Source of the DNA: Bryobacterales bacterium
Lineage (GTDB): Bacteria > Acidobacteriota > Terriglobia > Bryobacterales > UBA6623
Length of the DNA: 64,000 bases
Direction: 5' to 3'
Assembly (NCBI GenBank): GCA_028819255.1
Contig: JAPPMB010000059.1
Location: forward strand, 45,146-109,145
In this document: positions 26,411-34,543 of the stretch, piece by piece
How positions within the stretch are numbered: the stretch's first letter is position 1
Layout: each line of letters begins with the position of its first letter
Notes under the pieces: generated by a model
Seen by the model: the letters and a program-made list of their open reading frames with translations, nothing else
Told to the model about the DNA's origin: nothing
Databases searched by the model: none
Translations under genes and position numbers: made by a program

Positions 26411-26487
26411 CCCACAAATCTGTGGGAAAGGCCTATCTGCATATCCGAAGTGCGGACTTGGATGCAAGCTCGGGCTAACCCAAGTCC
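26411..26487. other. Two tandem perfect hairpins in a gene-poor region
   Basis: Hairpin 1: cccaca (26411-26416), loop aatc, tgtggg (26421-26426). Hairpin 2: ggacttgg (26454-26461) with ccaagtcc (26480-26487), an 8-bp stem enclosing an inner agc-tcgg-gct mini-stem. They lie about 230-300 bases beyond the 3' end of the aldolase gene. No T-run follows on either strand, so they may be part of an RNA structure or a processed 3' region rather than a simple terminator. Confidence 0.35.
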
Positions 26488-26710
26488 AAATGTTGTAGCG
26501 ACGTGGGTGCCTCATTGGAGTCGATCTCTGGTTCCACGCCTTGTGGAGCCGCCCGGCGCGGCCCCGAGGTCAGCTTCCCTGCGGGCCGAGCCAGCGGCCC
26601 GGGCCGCTCAGGCGGGTGAGCGGCAAGCGCGGACACAACTGGAACGCGCCTCCTAGCCAGACCGGAATCCATGTCCGGCTGTGGGTCTGTTGACCCCCAT
26701 CATCTACGCC

Positions 26711-27556
26711 TCAGTTGGATTCGTCCCCGGTGGCAACATCCTCCATCTCTTCAGCCGGCTGCTGCAGTACGGCCTTGGCTCCGTCTCGGATCAGGCTACC
26801 TTCGGATGGGCCCTGAAAGAACATGAATCCTTCTCTGTCGCGCCATGCCAGGGGACCGGCCAGGATCTTGCCTGCCTTGAGCGTCTCGACCTTGATCTTC
26901 TCGATCAGTGCCATGTAGCGTGGGTCGTCGCGCGCCCAGCCCGTGAAGCTGCCGATGTCGCCGCTTGCCGCGAAGACGACGTCGACACCGTCGATGGCAG
27001 CGACCTTGTCGACGATGTCGACGCCGGCTGGGGACTCGATCATCACGATCACCATGATGTTGTCGTTCGCCAGTGCGCGGTAGTTCGGGCCCCACAAGCG
27101 TCCGTACTGCCCCCCGCCTTGGCTGCGCTTGCCCCGGGGCGGGAACTTCGCATAGGTGACTCCGTCCTCGGCTTCCTGGACGCTGTCCACCATCGGCACG
27201 ACGATTCCCAGTGCGCCGATGTCGGTGGCCTTCTGGATGTCGCCCTCGGTCGGCGTCGGCACGCGGATGAACGGGATGGCAGGGGCATCGCGGCAGGCCC
27301 AGATCATCTTGGCGACCTGGTCGTAGGTCAGCGGGCTGTGCTGCATCTCGATCCACGTGAAGTCGAAGCCGGCGTTCGCCATCGAGCAGTAGACGTTGGG
27401 GTCCGAGGTGTTGATGGTCCCGCCAATCACCTGCTTGCCTTCGGCGAGCTTCTGCTTCACGGTGTTGAACATCCGTTTCTCCTCGCCGGAGGAGAGGCCG
27501 GCTGTCAGCAGCGCCAGAGGAAGGAGGCTGCAGCGAATGAGTTTGCTGATTTGCAT
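26711..27556 (-). CDS. Exported HpcH/HpaI-family aldolase-like protein
   Basis: A 281-residue TIM-barrel of the HpcH/HpaI (2,4-dihydroxyhept-2-ene-1,7-dioate / 4-hydroxy-2-oxovalerate aldolase) family. Recognisable are FNTVKQKLAEGKQVIGGTIN, FDFTWIEMQHSPLTYDQVAK, a conserved Arg and metal region IPFIRVPTPTEGDIQKATD, GALGIVVPMVDS and IMVIVMIESPAGVDIVDK. These enzymes normally are cytoplasmic, but here 25 extra residues form a signal peptide (LIRCSLLPLALLTAGLSSGEE). An internal Met after it (MFNTVKQKL) could give a cytoplasmic form. A ggag site precedes the ATG, and a TATACT box lies ~48 bases upstream. No pathway neighbours are present, so the substrate is unknown. Confidence 0.85.
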   Translation of the reverse strand: MQISKLIRCSLLPLALLTAGLSSGEEKRMFNTVKQKLAEGKQVIGGTINTSDPNVYCSMANAGFDFTWIEMQHSPLTYDQVAKMIWACRDAPAIPFIRVPTPTEGDIQKATDIGALGIVVPMVDSVQEAEDGVTYAKFPPRGKRSQGGGQYGRLWGPNYRALANDNIMVIVMIESPAGVDIVDKVAAIDGVDVVFAASGDIGSFTGWARDDPRYMALIEKIKVETLKAGKILAGPLAWRDREGFMFFQGPSEGSLIRDGAKAVLQQPAEEMEDVATGDESN

Positions 27557-27603
27557 TTTGGCTCCGTGTTCGTCGCGAGAAATCCGCGTTCGCGACCGGC
27601 AAC

Positions 27604-27609
27604 AGTATA
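27604..27609 (-). promoter_or_regulatory. Candidate -10 box of the aldolase gene
   Basis: TATACT on the minus strand, about 48 bases before the ATG at 27556. The -35 region at 17-base spacing is poor (TCGGAA). Confidence 0.3.
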
Positions 27610-27691
27610 CACACCTGACCGGGCCGTTCCGAGTTACGGGCCCGGATTGGTCCGCCGATCTGCCGGGGAGTTCGGAGCATGGGCGGACTCG

Positions 27692-27820
27692 CTACTCCCG
27701 TGTTAAGTCGGCCAGGTGGAATACCCAGACGCGATTCTGGGAATCGACATCGACTTCCGTTGCCTGGCCAAGCGTGTGTCCCTCGGGCAGCGCCGGCCAG
27801 CCACGCACCACCTGATATCC
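27692..27820 (-). pseudogene. N-terminal fragment of an NHL-repeat / amidating-lyase-like propeller protein
   Basis: A 42-codon open stretch without a start reads GYQVVRGWPALPEGHTLGQ and then ATEVDVDSQNRVWVFHL, and ends at a TAG. This matches the opening of six-bladed NHL proteins related to peptidyl-hydroxyglycine alpha-amidating lyase (Y-x-V-x-x-x-W-P-x-LP-x-G, then V-x-V-D-x-x-x-x-V-x-V-F). There is a TGA upstream in the same frame and no further propeller blades downstream. It is a remnant; the identification rests on a short match recalled from the family. Confidence 0.4.
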
Positions 27821-28049
27821 GACCCTGCCCTCCGCTGCCCGTTCGCTCGACGGGGCGGCCCTTCACACAGGCGAGCACTGCCCGCAGGCAAGTGGCCGTT
27901 CACATCGCCAGTTTCCGCATGGCTGCAGCCCTCCGATTGGTTCTTGGCGGCAGGCCGGCGGAGCGATGCCGTTGGAACCAGGCCGCAACGAGCGTCAGGT
28001 CCGCTCTCCGGGGAGCCCGGCCGTGCCGGTCCAGGATCCGCCTGTTCGC
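27821..28049. other. Intergenic sequence downstream of purF
   Basis: About 230 bases beyond the purF stop. No hairpin with T-run, no gene. It may represent eroded sequence upstream of the NHL fragment. Confidence 0.35.
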
Positions 28050-29552
28050 CTAACCGGCCTGGAGCACCCGCCAGGCGAACCGGTCTTCCGTTGCATTCTT
28101 CAACCGGTGGTCGCTGACGAACTGGTCGATCTGAACGAGTTCGGTGGGGTACTCGGCCGTGTAGCAGGAGTAGCAGTAGTCGCCCGCGATGTCCCGGACG
28201 GCCTGCTTCAGTCCCTCGAGCGAGAGATAGGCCAGAGAGTCGGCCCCCGTATGCTGCCGGATCTCCTCCACTGACATCCGGTTCGCGATCAGGTCGTCCC
28301 GGTCCGGCGTGTCAACCCCGTAGTAGCAGGATCCGATCGTGGGAGGGCAGGAGATCCTCAGATGCACTTCGCGTGCGCCGGCGTCGCGCATGATCCCTAC
28401 GATCTTGCGGCTGGTCGTTCCCCGCACCAGCGAGTCGTCCACCAGCACAACGCGCTTGCCTGCCACGATCTGCCGGATGGGATTGAGCTTGAGCTTGACT
28501 CCGAAGTTGCGGATCGACTGTTTCGGCTCGATGAACGTGCGCCCGACGTAGTGGTTGCGTATCAGGCCGAGGCTGAACGGGATGCCCGAGCGGTTCGAGT
28601 ATCCGATCGCGGCTGCGTTGCCCGAGTCCGGAACCGGAATGACGCAATCCCCATCCACGGGGCTCTCCTCGGCAAGCCGCCGACCCAGGGCCTCCCTGGA
28701 TTCCTGCACCGGCCGGCCAAAAACGATCGAGTCAGGGCGCGAGAAATACACATGCTCGAAGACGCACTGCGAGCGGGAGATGGACGGGGCGAATTGCTGG
28801 CGCCTGACTCCCTCGTCGCTCACCACCACAATCTCGCCCGGCCTGACGTCATCCACATAGCGTGCGCCGATCAGGTCAAACGCGCAGGTCTCGGAGGCGA
28901 AGACATGGACCTCCCGCCCCTTGTGGTGCATCGTGCCGTAGGCGAGGGGCCGGAACCCGCGCTGGTCCCGGGCGACGATGATCTGGTCCCGGCCGAGCAC
29001 GGCCAGCGAGTAGGCTCCCTCCAGCCGCAGCAGCGACTCGCGCAACGCGTGGCGCAGTGTAGGCTCGCGGGACCGCGCCATGAGGTGGGGAATGACCTCG
29101 GTGTCGCTGGTGGCTTGGAAGATCGATCCCGACATCTCGATCTCGTGCCTGAGCAGGTGGCCGTTGGTCAGGTTCCCGTTGTGCGCCACGGCGAGGGCGC
29201 CCTTGTTGCATTCCACGTAGAAGGGCTGGGCGTTCAGGGAGTTCACGTCCCCCGCCGTCGAGTAGCGGGTGTGGCCGATCGCCATGTGCCCACTGAGCTG
29301 CTGAAGGTCTGTCTCGCTGAAGACCTCGTTGACGAGCCCCATGCCCTTGCGGGTGAAGACTGAGACTCCGTTGCTCGAGCAGATGCCGGCGCTCTCCTGG
29401 CCGCGGTGCTGCAGCGCGTAGAGCGCGAGATAGGCCAGGTTCGCTGCTTCGGGATGGCCGAAGATGGCGCAGACGCCACATTCCTCCCGGAACCGGTCTT
29501 GGGGGTCGATCTCGACCCACCCTGCGCCGTCTGGCTCGGCCTCGTTGGTCAT
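28050..29552 (-). CDS. purF: Amidophosphoribosyltransferase
   Basis: A 500-residue first enzyme of purine synthesis: PRPP plus glutamine to phosphoribosylamine. The N-terminal glutaminase starts after a ~24-residue propeptide at CGVCAIFGH, the catalytic Cys exposed by cleavage. LQHRGQESAGI follows. The PRPP loop is RVVLVDDSLVRGTTSRKIV. Cysteines that hold a [4Fe-4S] cluster in the Bacillus-type enzyme are present (SISRSQCVFEH; ISCPPTIGSCYYG; DYCYSCYTAEYP), so this is the cluster-bearing, propeptide type. Its ATG shares one base with the purL stop, giving translational coupling. It is last in purQ-purL-purF. Confidence 0.97.
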   Translation of the reverse strand: MTNEAEPDGAGWVEIDPQDRFREECGVCAIFGHPEAANLAYLALYALQHRGQESAGICSSNGVSVFTRKGMGLVNEVFSETDLQQLSGHMAIGHTRYSTAGDVNSLNAQPFYVECNKGALAVAHNGNLTNGHLLRHEIEMSGSIFQATSDTEVIPHLMARSREPTLRHALRESLLRLEGAYSLAVLGRDQIIVARDQRGFRPLAYGTMHHKGREVHVFASETCAFDLIGARYVDDVRPGEIVVVSDEGVRRQQFAPSISRSQCVFEHVYFSRPDSIVFGRPVQESREALGRRLAEESPVDGDCVIPVPDSGNAAAIGYSNRSGIPFSLGLIRNHYVGRTFIEPKQSIRNFGVKLKLNPIRQIVAGKRVVLVDDSLVRGTTSRKIVGIMRDAGAREVHLRISCPPTIGSCYYGVDTPDRDDLIANRMSVEEIRQHTGADSLAYLSLEGLKQAVRDIAGDYCYSCYTAEYPTELVQIDQFVSDHRLKNATEDRFAWRVLQAG

Positions 29553-31801
29553 CAGGGTTCCACCAGCCGTTCGAAGGCAGTATCCCACGTATCGTACAGC
29601 CGATCGACGGAGGCCTCGAACAACAAGGCTCCGTTGAACCGAACGGACAGCGCCGATTTCTGGGTTTGGCCGATCACCGCCGCCTCAACGCCGGTGCCGG
29701 CCGCGATGCGGACGGTTTCCTCGATGTCAGCTGCAGCCACCGAAATCAGCACCCGGGAGGGCGCTTCGTGAAACAGTGTCTCACGAGCGCCAAGCGTGGT
29801 CTGAAGCTCGACCCCGGCGCCAATCCGCTCGGGACTGAAGCAGCACTCGGCCAAGGCCACTGCCAGTCCTCCGCTGCCGAGATCGTGGGCCGAGCTCGCC
29901 AGCCCCCGGTTAACGATCCTGCGGGTGGCTTCCTGGACCGCCGCCTCGTAGTCCGCATCCAGCGCCGGAGGCAGACCCCAAGTCCGCCCCAGCACCGTCT
30001 TTGCGTACTGGCTGGATCCGAACCGCTGGACGAGCCTGTCGCCTGAGCCGGGAAGGATGCCGCCCAGGAGGACCAGCGTGTCGCCGGCCCGACGGAAGCT
30101 CGGCCCCACCGGGGCCTCGACATGATCCAGTGTGCCGACGATGCCCAGAACGGGCGAGGGATAGACGCCGTCGCCGAGCGTTTCGTTGTATAGGCTCACG
30201 TTGCCGCCAGTGATCGGCGTGTCGAAGTGCCGGCATGCATCACCCAGCCCCTCGATCGCTTCCACAAGCTGCGCCATGACCTCCGGCCGTTCCGGATTGC
30301 CGAAGTTGAGGTTGTTGGTGGCTGCGATGGGCTCGGCGCCAACCGTCGAGAGGTTCCTACAGCACTCCGCGACCATGAGCCAGGTTCCCTGCCTGGGGTC
30401 GAGGACGCAGTACCGGGAATTGCCGTCCAGCGACATCGCGAGCGACACGCCTGCTTCCTTGATCCGGATCACCGCTGCGTCGCTGCCGGGCCCTGCCGTG
30501 GTGTTGGTTCGGACCTGGTAGTCGTACTGCTCCCAGATCCAGCGCTTGGAACACAGGTCCGCGGAGGCCAGCAGGGACTCGAGCGCGGCCAGCAGCTCCG
30601 GACCGCCGGTGTCGGGCAGGCTGGGGGCATCCAGCGGGGCCGTCCGGAGCGGAGCCGTTCGAGGACGGTCGTAGAGGGGCGCGTCGTCACTCAGGAAAGT
30701 GTTCTCGAGTTCAGCAACCACCTCGCCGTGATGCCTGACGCGCAGGCGGCCGTCCCCCGTCACGGCCCCGATCTCGACGGCATCGAGGCCCCATTTGGCG
30801 AAGACGCCGACCACTTCGCTCTCGCGTCCGCGCTCGGCCACGAGAAGCATGCGCTCCTGGGATTCGGACAGCATGATCTCCTCCGGGGTCATGCCGTGCT
30901 CTCGCTGGGGGACCAGGTCCAGTTCGATCTCGATTCCGACGCCGCCGCGATCTCCCATCTCGGCAGTCGAGCAGGTCAGGCCTGCGGCACCCATGTCTTG
31001 GATGCCCAGAATCGCGCCTGTCCTCATCGCCTCGATGCAGGCCTCCAGCAGCAGTTTTTCCAGAAACGGGTCCCCGACCTGCACGTTCGGTCGCTTGGCC
31101 TCGGAGTCCTCGTCGAATTCGGCGGAAGCCATGGAGGCTCCCTGGATGCCGTCGCGTCCGGTCTTGGCGCCTACGTAGATGACGGGGTTTCCGACGCCTT
31201 TCGCGGCCCCGAGAAAGATCGAGTCCCGTCGGAACACGCCCAGCGCGAACACGTTGATGAGGGGGTTTGCGCTGAAGCAGGGCTCAAAGGTGCATTCGCC
31301 GCCGATGGTCGGCACGCCGATGCAGTTTCCGTAGTGTGCGATGCCCTCGACGACGCCACGGATCACGCGGCGGTTCACGGCTCCGGCCTCCGGGTCGTCC
31401 GGCGGGCCGAAACGCAGCGCGTCGAGCACTGCGACCGGGCGAGCGCCCATCGTGAAGATGTCGCGCAAAATGCCGCCCACTCCGGTGGCCGCGCCCTGGA
31501 ACGGCTCAATGAAGCTCGGATGGTTGTGGGACTCGATCTTGAAGGCCGCCGCCCACCCTCCGCCGATGTCCACGATGCCGGCGTTCTCGCCGGGGCCCAC
31601 GAGAATCCGCTTTCCGCGGGTCGGAAGCTTCTTCAGATGCAGTCGCGAACTCTTGTAGGAGCAGTGTTCGCTCCACATCACGCCGACGATGCTTAGTTCC
31701 GTCAGCGTCGGAATCCGGCCCAGTCTCTCAAGGACCCGCTGGTACTCCTGTCGGGTCAGCCCCTGCTCGGCGGCGAAGCGTTCGGCAACCTCAGGCTGCA
31801 T
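29552..31801 (-). CDS. purL: Phosphoribosylformylglycinamidine synthase, large subunit (short form)
   Basis: A 749-residue short-form PurL that makes FGAM from FGAR and ATP, with ammonia delivered by PurQ through PurS. The typical early motif is [19 protein letters not shown], followed by [35 protein letters not shown] and [14 protein letters not shown]. Later come [34 protein letters not shown] and [18 protein letters not shown]. It overlaps purQ by 11 bases and purF by one. The short form requires separate PurQ and PurS; PurQ is adjacent, PurS is not found here. Confidence 0.97.
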   Translation of the reverse strand: MQPEVAERFAAEQGLTRQEYQRVLERLGRIPTLTELSIVGVMWSEHCSYKSSRLHLKKLPTRGKRILVGPGENAGIVDIGGGWAAAFKIESHNHPSFIEPFQGAATGVGGILRDIFTMGARPVAVLDALRFGPPDDPEAGAVNRRVIRGVVEGIAHYGNCIGVPTIGGECTFEPCFSANPLINVFALGVFRRDSIFLGAAKGVGNPVIYVGAKTGRDGIQGASMASAEFDEDSEAKRPNVQVGDPFLEKLLLEACIEAMRTGAILGIQDMGAAGLTCSTAEMGDRGGVGIEIELDLVPQREHGMTPEEIMLSESQERMLLVAERGRESEVVGVFAKWGLDAVEIGAVTGDGRLRVRHHGEVVAELENTFLSDDAPLYDRPRTAPLRTAPLDAPSLPDTGGPELLAALESLLASADLCSKRWIWEQYDYQVRTNTTAGPGSDAAVIRIKEAGVSLAMSLDGNSRYCVLDPRQGTWLMVAECCRNLSTVGAEPIAATNNLNFGNPERPEVMAQLVEAIEGLGDACRHFDTPITGGNVSLYNETLGDGVYPSPVLGIVGTLDHVEAPVGPSFRRAGDTLVLLGGILPGSGDRLVQRFGSSQYAKTVLGRTWGLPPALDADYEAAVQEATRRIVNRGLASSAHDLGSGGLAVALAECCFSPERIGAGVELQTTLGARETLFHEAPSRVLISVAAADIEETVRIAAGTGVEAAVIGQTQKSALSVRFNGALLFEASVDRLYDTWDTAFERLVEP

Positions 31802-32480
31802 GAAGTGCTCTTGCGGCCTCCGCTGCGGCGATCATCGAATGAAAGACGGCGGAGCCATCGGAGGAGCCGACGGCCGGGTCGCACGCCCTTTCGGGATGGG
31901 GCATCATCCCCAACACGTTCCGGCCTACGCCGAGAACTCCAGCGATTTCACGGCGGGAGCCGTTTGGATTCTCGCCGTGGTAGCGAAAGGCGATGCGGTC
32001 TTCCGCCTCGAGGCGGTCCAGCGTCGCGTCATCCGCGATATAGCACCCCTCTCCATGCGCGATCGGGATTCTCAGCGGCCGGTCGGTCCTGCAATTGGAA
32101 GTGAACGGCGAATTCGAGGTTCCGGGCACCACGTCCACGGTCCGACAGATGAACCGCAGGCCCCTGTTGCGGATGAGGGCTCCCTCCAGAAGACCCGTCT
32201 CGCACAGGATCTGGAAGCCGTTGCAGACCCCGATTACCAACCCGCCCATGCGGGCGAAGTTGCGTACGGAGCGGATAACCGGGGAGAAGCGGGCGATGGC
32301 ACCGCAGCGCAGATAGTCTCCGTAGGAAAACCCGCCGGGAAGGAAGACCGCGTCCACGTCTCCCAGATCCTCCGACTCGTGCCAGATCTCGGTTACGCTC
32401 TGGCCGAGGTTGCCGGACAGCGCGTACACCGCGTCATGGTCACAGTTTGACCCGGGGAATATGACGACGCCAAACTTCAT
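31791..32480 (-). CDS. purQ: Phosphoribosylformylglycinamidine synthase, glutaminase subunit
   Basis: A 229-residue class I glutamine amidotransferase. It starts [17 protein letters not shown]. The oxyanion/nucleophile strand is [19 protein letters not shown] (catalytic Cys), and the partner acid region is IAHGEGCY with the His-Glu pair in [12 protein letters not shown]. It supplies ammonia to PurL. It is the first gene of the pur operon; a possible -10 (TAGAAT, 32520-32525 on the minus strand) would give a leader of about 35 bases. No PurS-sized gene precedes it. Confidence 0.97.
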   Translation of the reverse strand: MKFGVVIFPGSNCDHDAVYALSGNLGQSVTEIWHESEDLGDVDAVFLPGGFSYGDYLRCGAIARFSPVIRSVRNFARMGGLVIGVCNGFQILCETGLLEGALIRNRGLRFICRTVDVVPGTSNSPFTSNCRTDRPLRIPIAHGEGCYIADDATLDRLEAEDRIAFRYHGENPNGSRREIAGVLGVGRNVLGMMPHPERACDPAVGSSDGSAVFHSMIAAAEAARALHAA

Positions 32481-32525
32481 CGCGGGCGGGAGGATGGGAA
32501 GCGCCTCGCTAGCATCCGTATTCTA

Positions 32526-33236
32526 CCATCGCCGACCCGAATTGCCTCGTCGTCAGCGCCGTTCACCGGCGTCGACTTCAGGATGCTGTCAGTACAGCGA
32601 TTCCAAGTCTGGGATTGGGGTATTTGCCGACATCGTAGCTCGCGCGGAAGGCGACCAGATTCAAGGCGACCTGTTGGTCATGCTCCAGCGGTGAGCACGG
32701 CCGTAGGGGCAAGTTCTCTGCTGGCCTGCCGGGCGCTGCAATCCGCTGTTTCGAGCGGTTTCTGCTCCAGGAAATACGCGTTTTGTTCTCGATCCTCCGG
32801 CATGACGTGCATGTAGCCGTTGCCGACCGCCTTTCGCGACCCGTATTCACACAACGTCCGGGTGCGCCCGATCCAGGGTACGCAGAAACACCGTCAACCG
32901 AATCGACTCGTCGGCGGCACCACCGTCTCTCTGGGAGGGCTCTGCGCCAGGTCGCGACGGAGGGGGAGCCCGGATTGGGCTGCCGGGCTGGCAGCCGGCC
33001 GCCCTCAAGCTCGGAGCGAGGGATCGCTTGCTCGGCTAGTCCCGCAGCGGAAGCAGCGGTGCCTGCACCTCGTGATCCGGAACTCGCGTCTTGGGATCCT
33101 AGTGCGCGGAAGGTCCCAGCCTCGCCTCGCGGGTGCCCGACCCGAGCCTGCGCCGACTGTCGGGCAACGTGTCCACGGCACACGCATTCAGCAACTGCGC
33201 TCCCTGTTCGAGTTCCTCGTCAGCGTGCCCGGCTGC
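32526..33236. other. Gene-poor stretch upstream of the pur operon
   Basis: About 700 bases with GC content like the rest of the window. Frames up to 201 codons exist but are Arg/Ser/Pro-rich and show no family features. It ends abruptly at the AT-rich scar that starts near 33237. Confidence 0.45.
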
Positions 33237-33444
33237 CGCCATTCGGATAATAGTACGTGTCTTGAGCACCTACCCATATATGTCGCCAGAAGTGCGGCAG
33301 GTGCCACAATATAATGTAGGCAATACGTACGACCGCATCGATGCGCCAGTGATCGAGCTTGAAGAAGCGGCAAAGGAGAGATCCAGGACGTCGTGGCTCG
33401 GACTGCCGGCGGGTGGTTGTTCGAGACTAATTGGAGTTGCGTAG
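33237..33444 (+). other. AT-rich ORF tail upstream of the DUF4928 remnant (unrecognised)
   Basis: In frame from about 33241 the DNA reads ...STYPYMSPEVRQVPQYNVGN then TYDRIDAPVIELEEAAKERS and a TAG at 33442, eight bases before the DUF4928 ATG. The composition shifts to AT-rich compared with flanking DNA. It looks like the 3' end of a gene once co-transcribed with the DUF4928 gene. I do not recognise the family, and the upstream end merges with shadow sequence, so a truncation is likely. Confidence 0.35.
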
Positions 33445-33451
33445 GATCAGA

Positions 33452-34115
33452 ATGCTTGACTTTCGCGAGTTCGGCGCTGGACCGGGAATAGTGCGTGCTG
33501 CCCTTGGCCGGTTGCATCGATTCTTCGCGGGCAAGCCTTTGACTAGACCTGAGTCTGTCTCGAAGCGTTGGTTCGATTGTTGGTGATCTGCTTGAACAGG
33601 CACCCAGACGACAAGCAAATTCTTCCGGAACCAACGTATCAGGGGCAGTCTTACAACACCTCGTCGGCGCCCAATTGGAATTGGTGCTTGGCAAAGGAGA
33701 GATCTCCCGCCGCAAATTCACAGGCGAAGTTGCCAACGACAGCGTTTCGACAGCTGAGAGTCCCACCGGGAGGATTGGCGACTTCTGCATACGCAATGCT
33801 GCACTTCACGTGACCATCGCTCCAAGTGAGGCAGTGATGAAGGAATGCAAGCAGAATCTCGAGGCGAGTCTAAGACCGATTTTGGTGACGACCAGACGAC
33901 AGTTTGATTTCGCTTCCCGGCTTGCAGAGTGCTTGGGGCTTAGAAACCGCATTGACTTCTTTGATATCGAACAGTTCATTGCAATCAACGTCTACCAAAA
34001 GGGAGGGTTTAGCTCGAAAGGAAGAAAGCGGACGGTGTTAAATCTAATTGACCGCTACAACGAAATCATGGACGTGGTCGAGGAGGATCCAAGTCTAAAG
34101 ATCATTCCTCTCTAG
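33452..34115 (+). pseudogene. Frameshifted DUF4928-family gene (restriction-modification-associated)
   Basis: The first frame starts at ATG 33452 (MLDFREFGAGPGIVRAALG) and contains RLHRFFAGKPL. After a frame change near 33540 the second frame continues LSRSVGSIVGDLLEQAPRR and GAVLQHLVGAQLELVLGK. It then runs GDFCIRNAALHVTIAPSEAV and ends DVVEEDPSLKIIPL. These are successive blocks of DUF4928 proteins, which are usually encoded beside DNA methyltransferases and are thought to be restriction components. No methyltransferase is present. The DNA is notably AT-rich, a sign of transfer. The second frame alone (from 33543) keeps the conserved C-terminal region and could still be translated, but the family's N-terminal part appears short. 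Identification is from recalled family sequence. Confidence 0.6.
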
Positions 34116-34543
34116 CACAAACATCCGATTTGTGGCGACTGTGTTCGCGGGTCCCAACCCACCTGTGGGCACGCCCGACACATGTCCCTGCAGACCGCTT
34201 GCTGCTCCGCGGAGCGATCCTCCCCGAACCGCTCGTTGGAACGCTCAAGGGTCGCGACCGCGCGGTCCCGTGCAATTCTGGGAGAGCTGCCGGCGGCCCG
34301 CGTCCAACTGGCGGATGAAGGTCGGGTGAAGATGCCTGCTCTACCACGCGATCTCGTCTACGCCGGTCGTGGAGACCCCTCCCAGCGACACATGTTCTCG
34401 GCTGGCCACACCAGGAGCCTTCGGCACGTGCAGGGCGCATTCCCCGGGTGGCTCCGTGTCGTGTAGGATGGGCGCTCAAGCTTGGACCTTGAATCGTGGG
34501 GCCGCCCCCATGGCCCGCTCACCGTCTTCGAGTTGGAGGAACG
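34116..34543. other. Intergenic stretch without recognisable gene
   Basis: 428 bases between the AT-rich DUF4928 scar and the thioredoxin-fold gene. Composition returns to the GC-rich background. Shadow frames only. It presumably contains the promoter of the selenoprotein cluster, but I see no convincing hexamer pair. Confidence 0.4.

Noticed and set aside
27619..27645. Inverted repeat ccgggcc/ggcccgg near the aldolase promoter
   Set aside because: 7-bp arms with a 13-base loop and no clear partner; within the range of chance in GC-rich DNA.
32578..33183. 201-codon minus-strand frame in the stretch upstream of purQ
   Set aside because: Arg/Ser/Pro-rich, no family match and no signals; could not be supported as purS or anything else.
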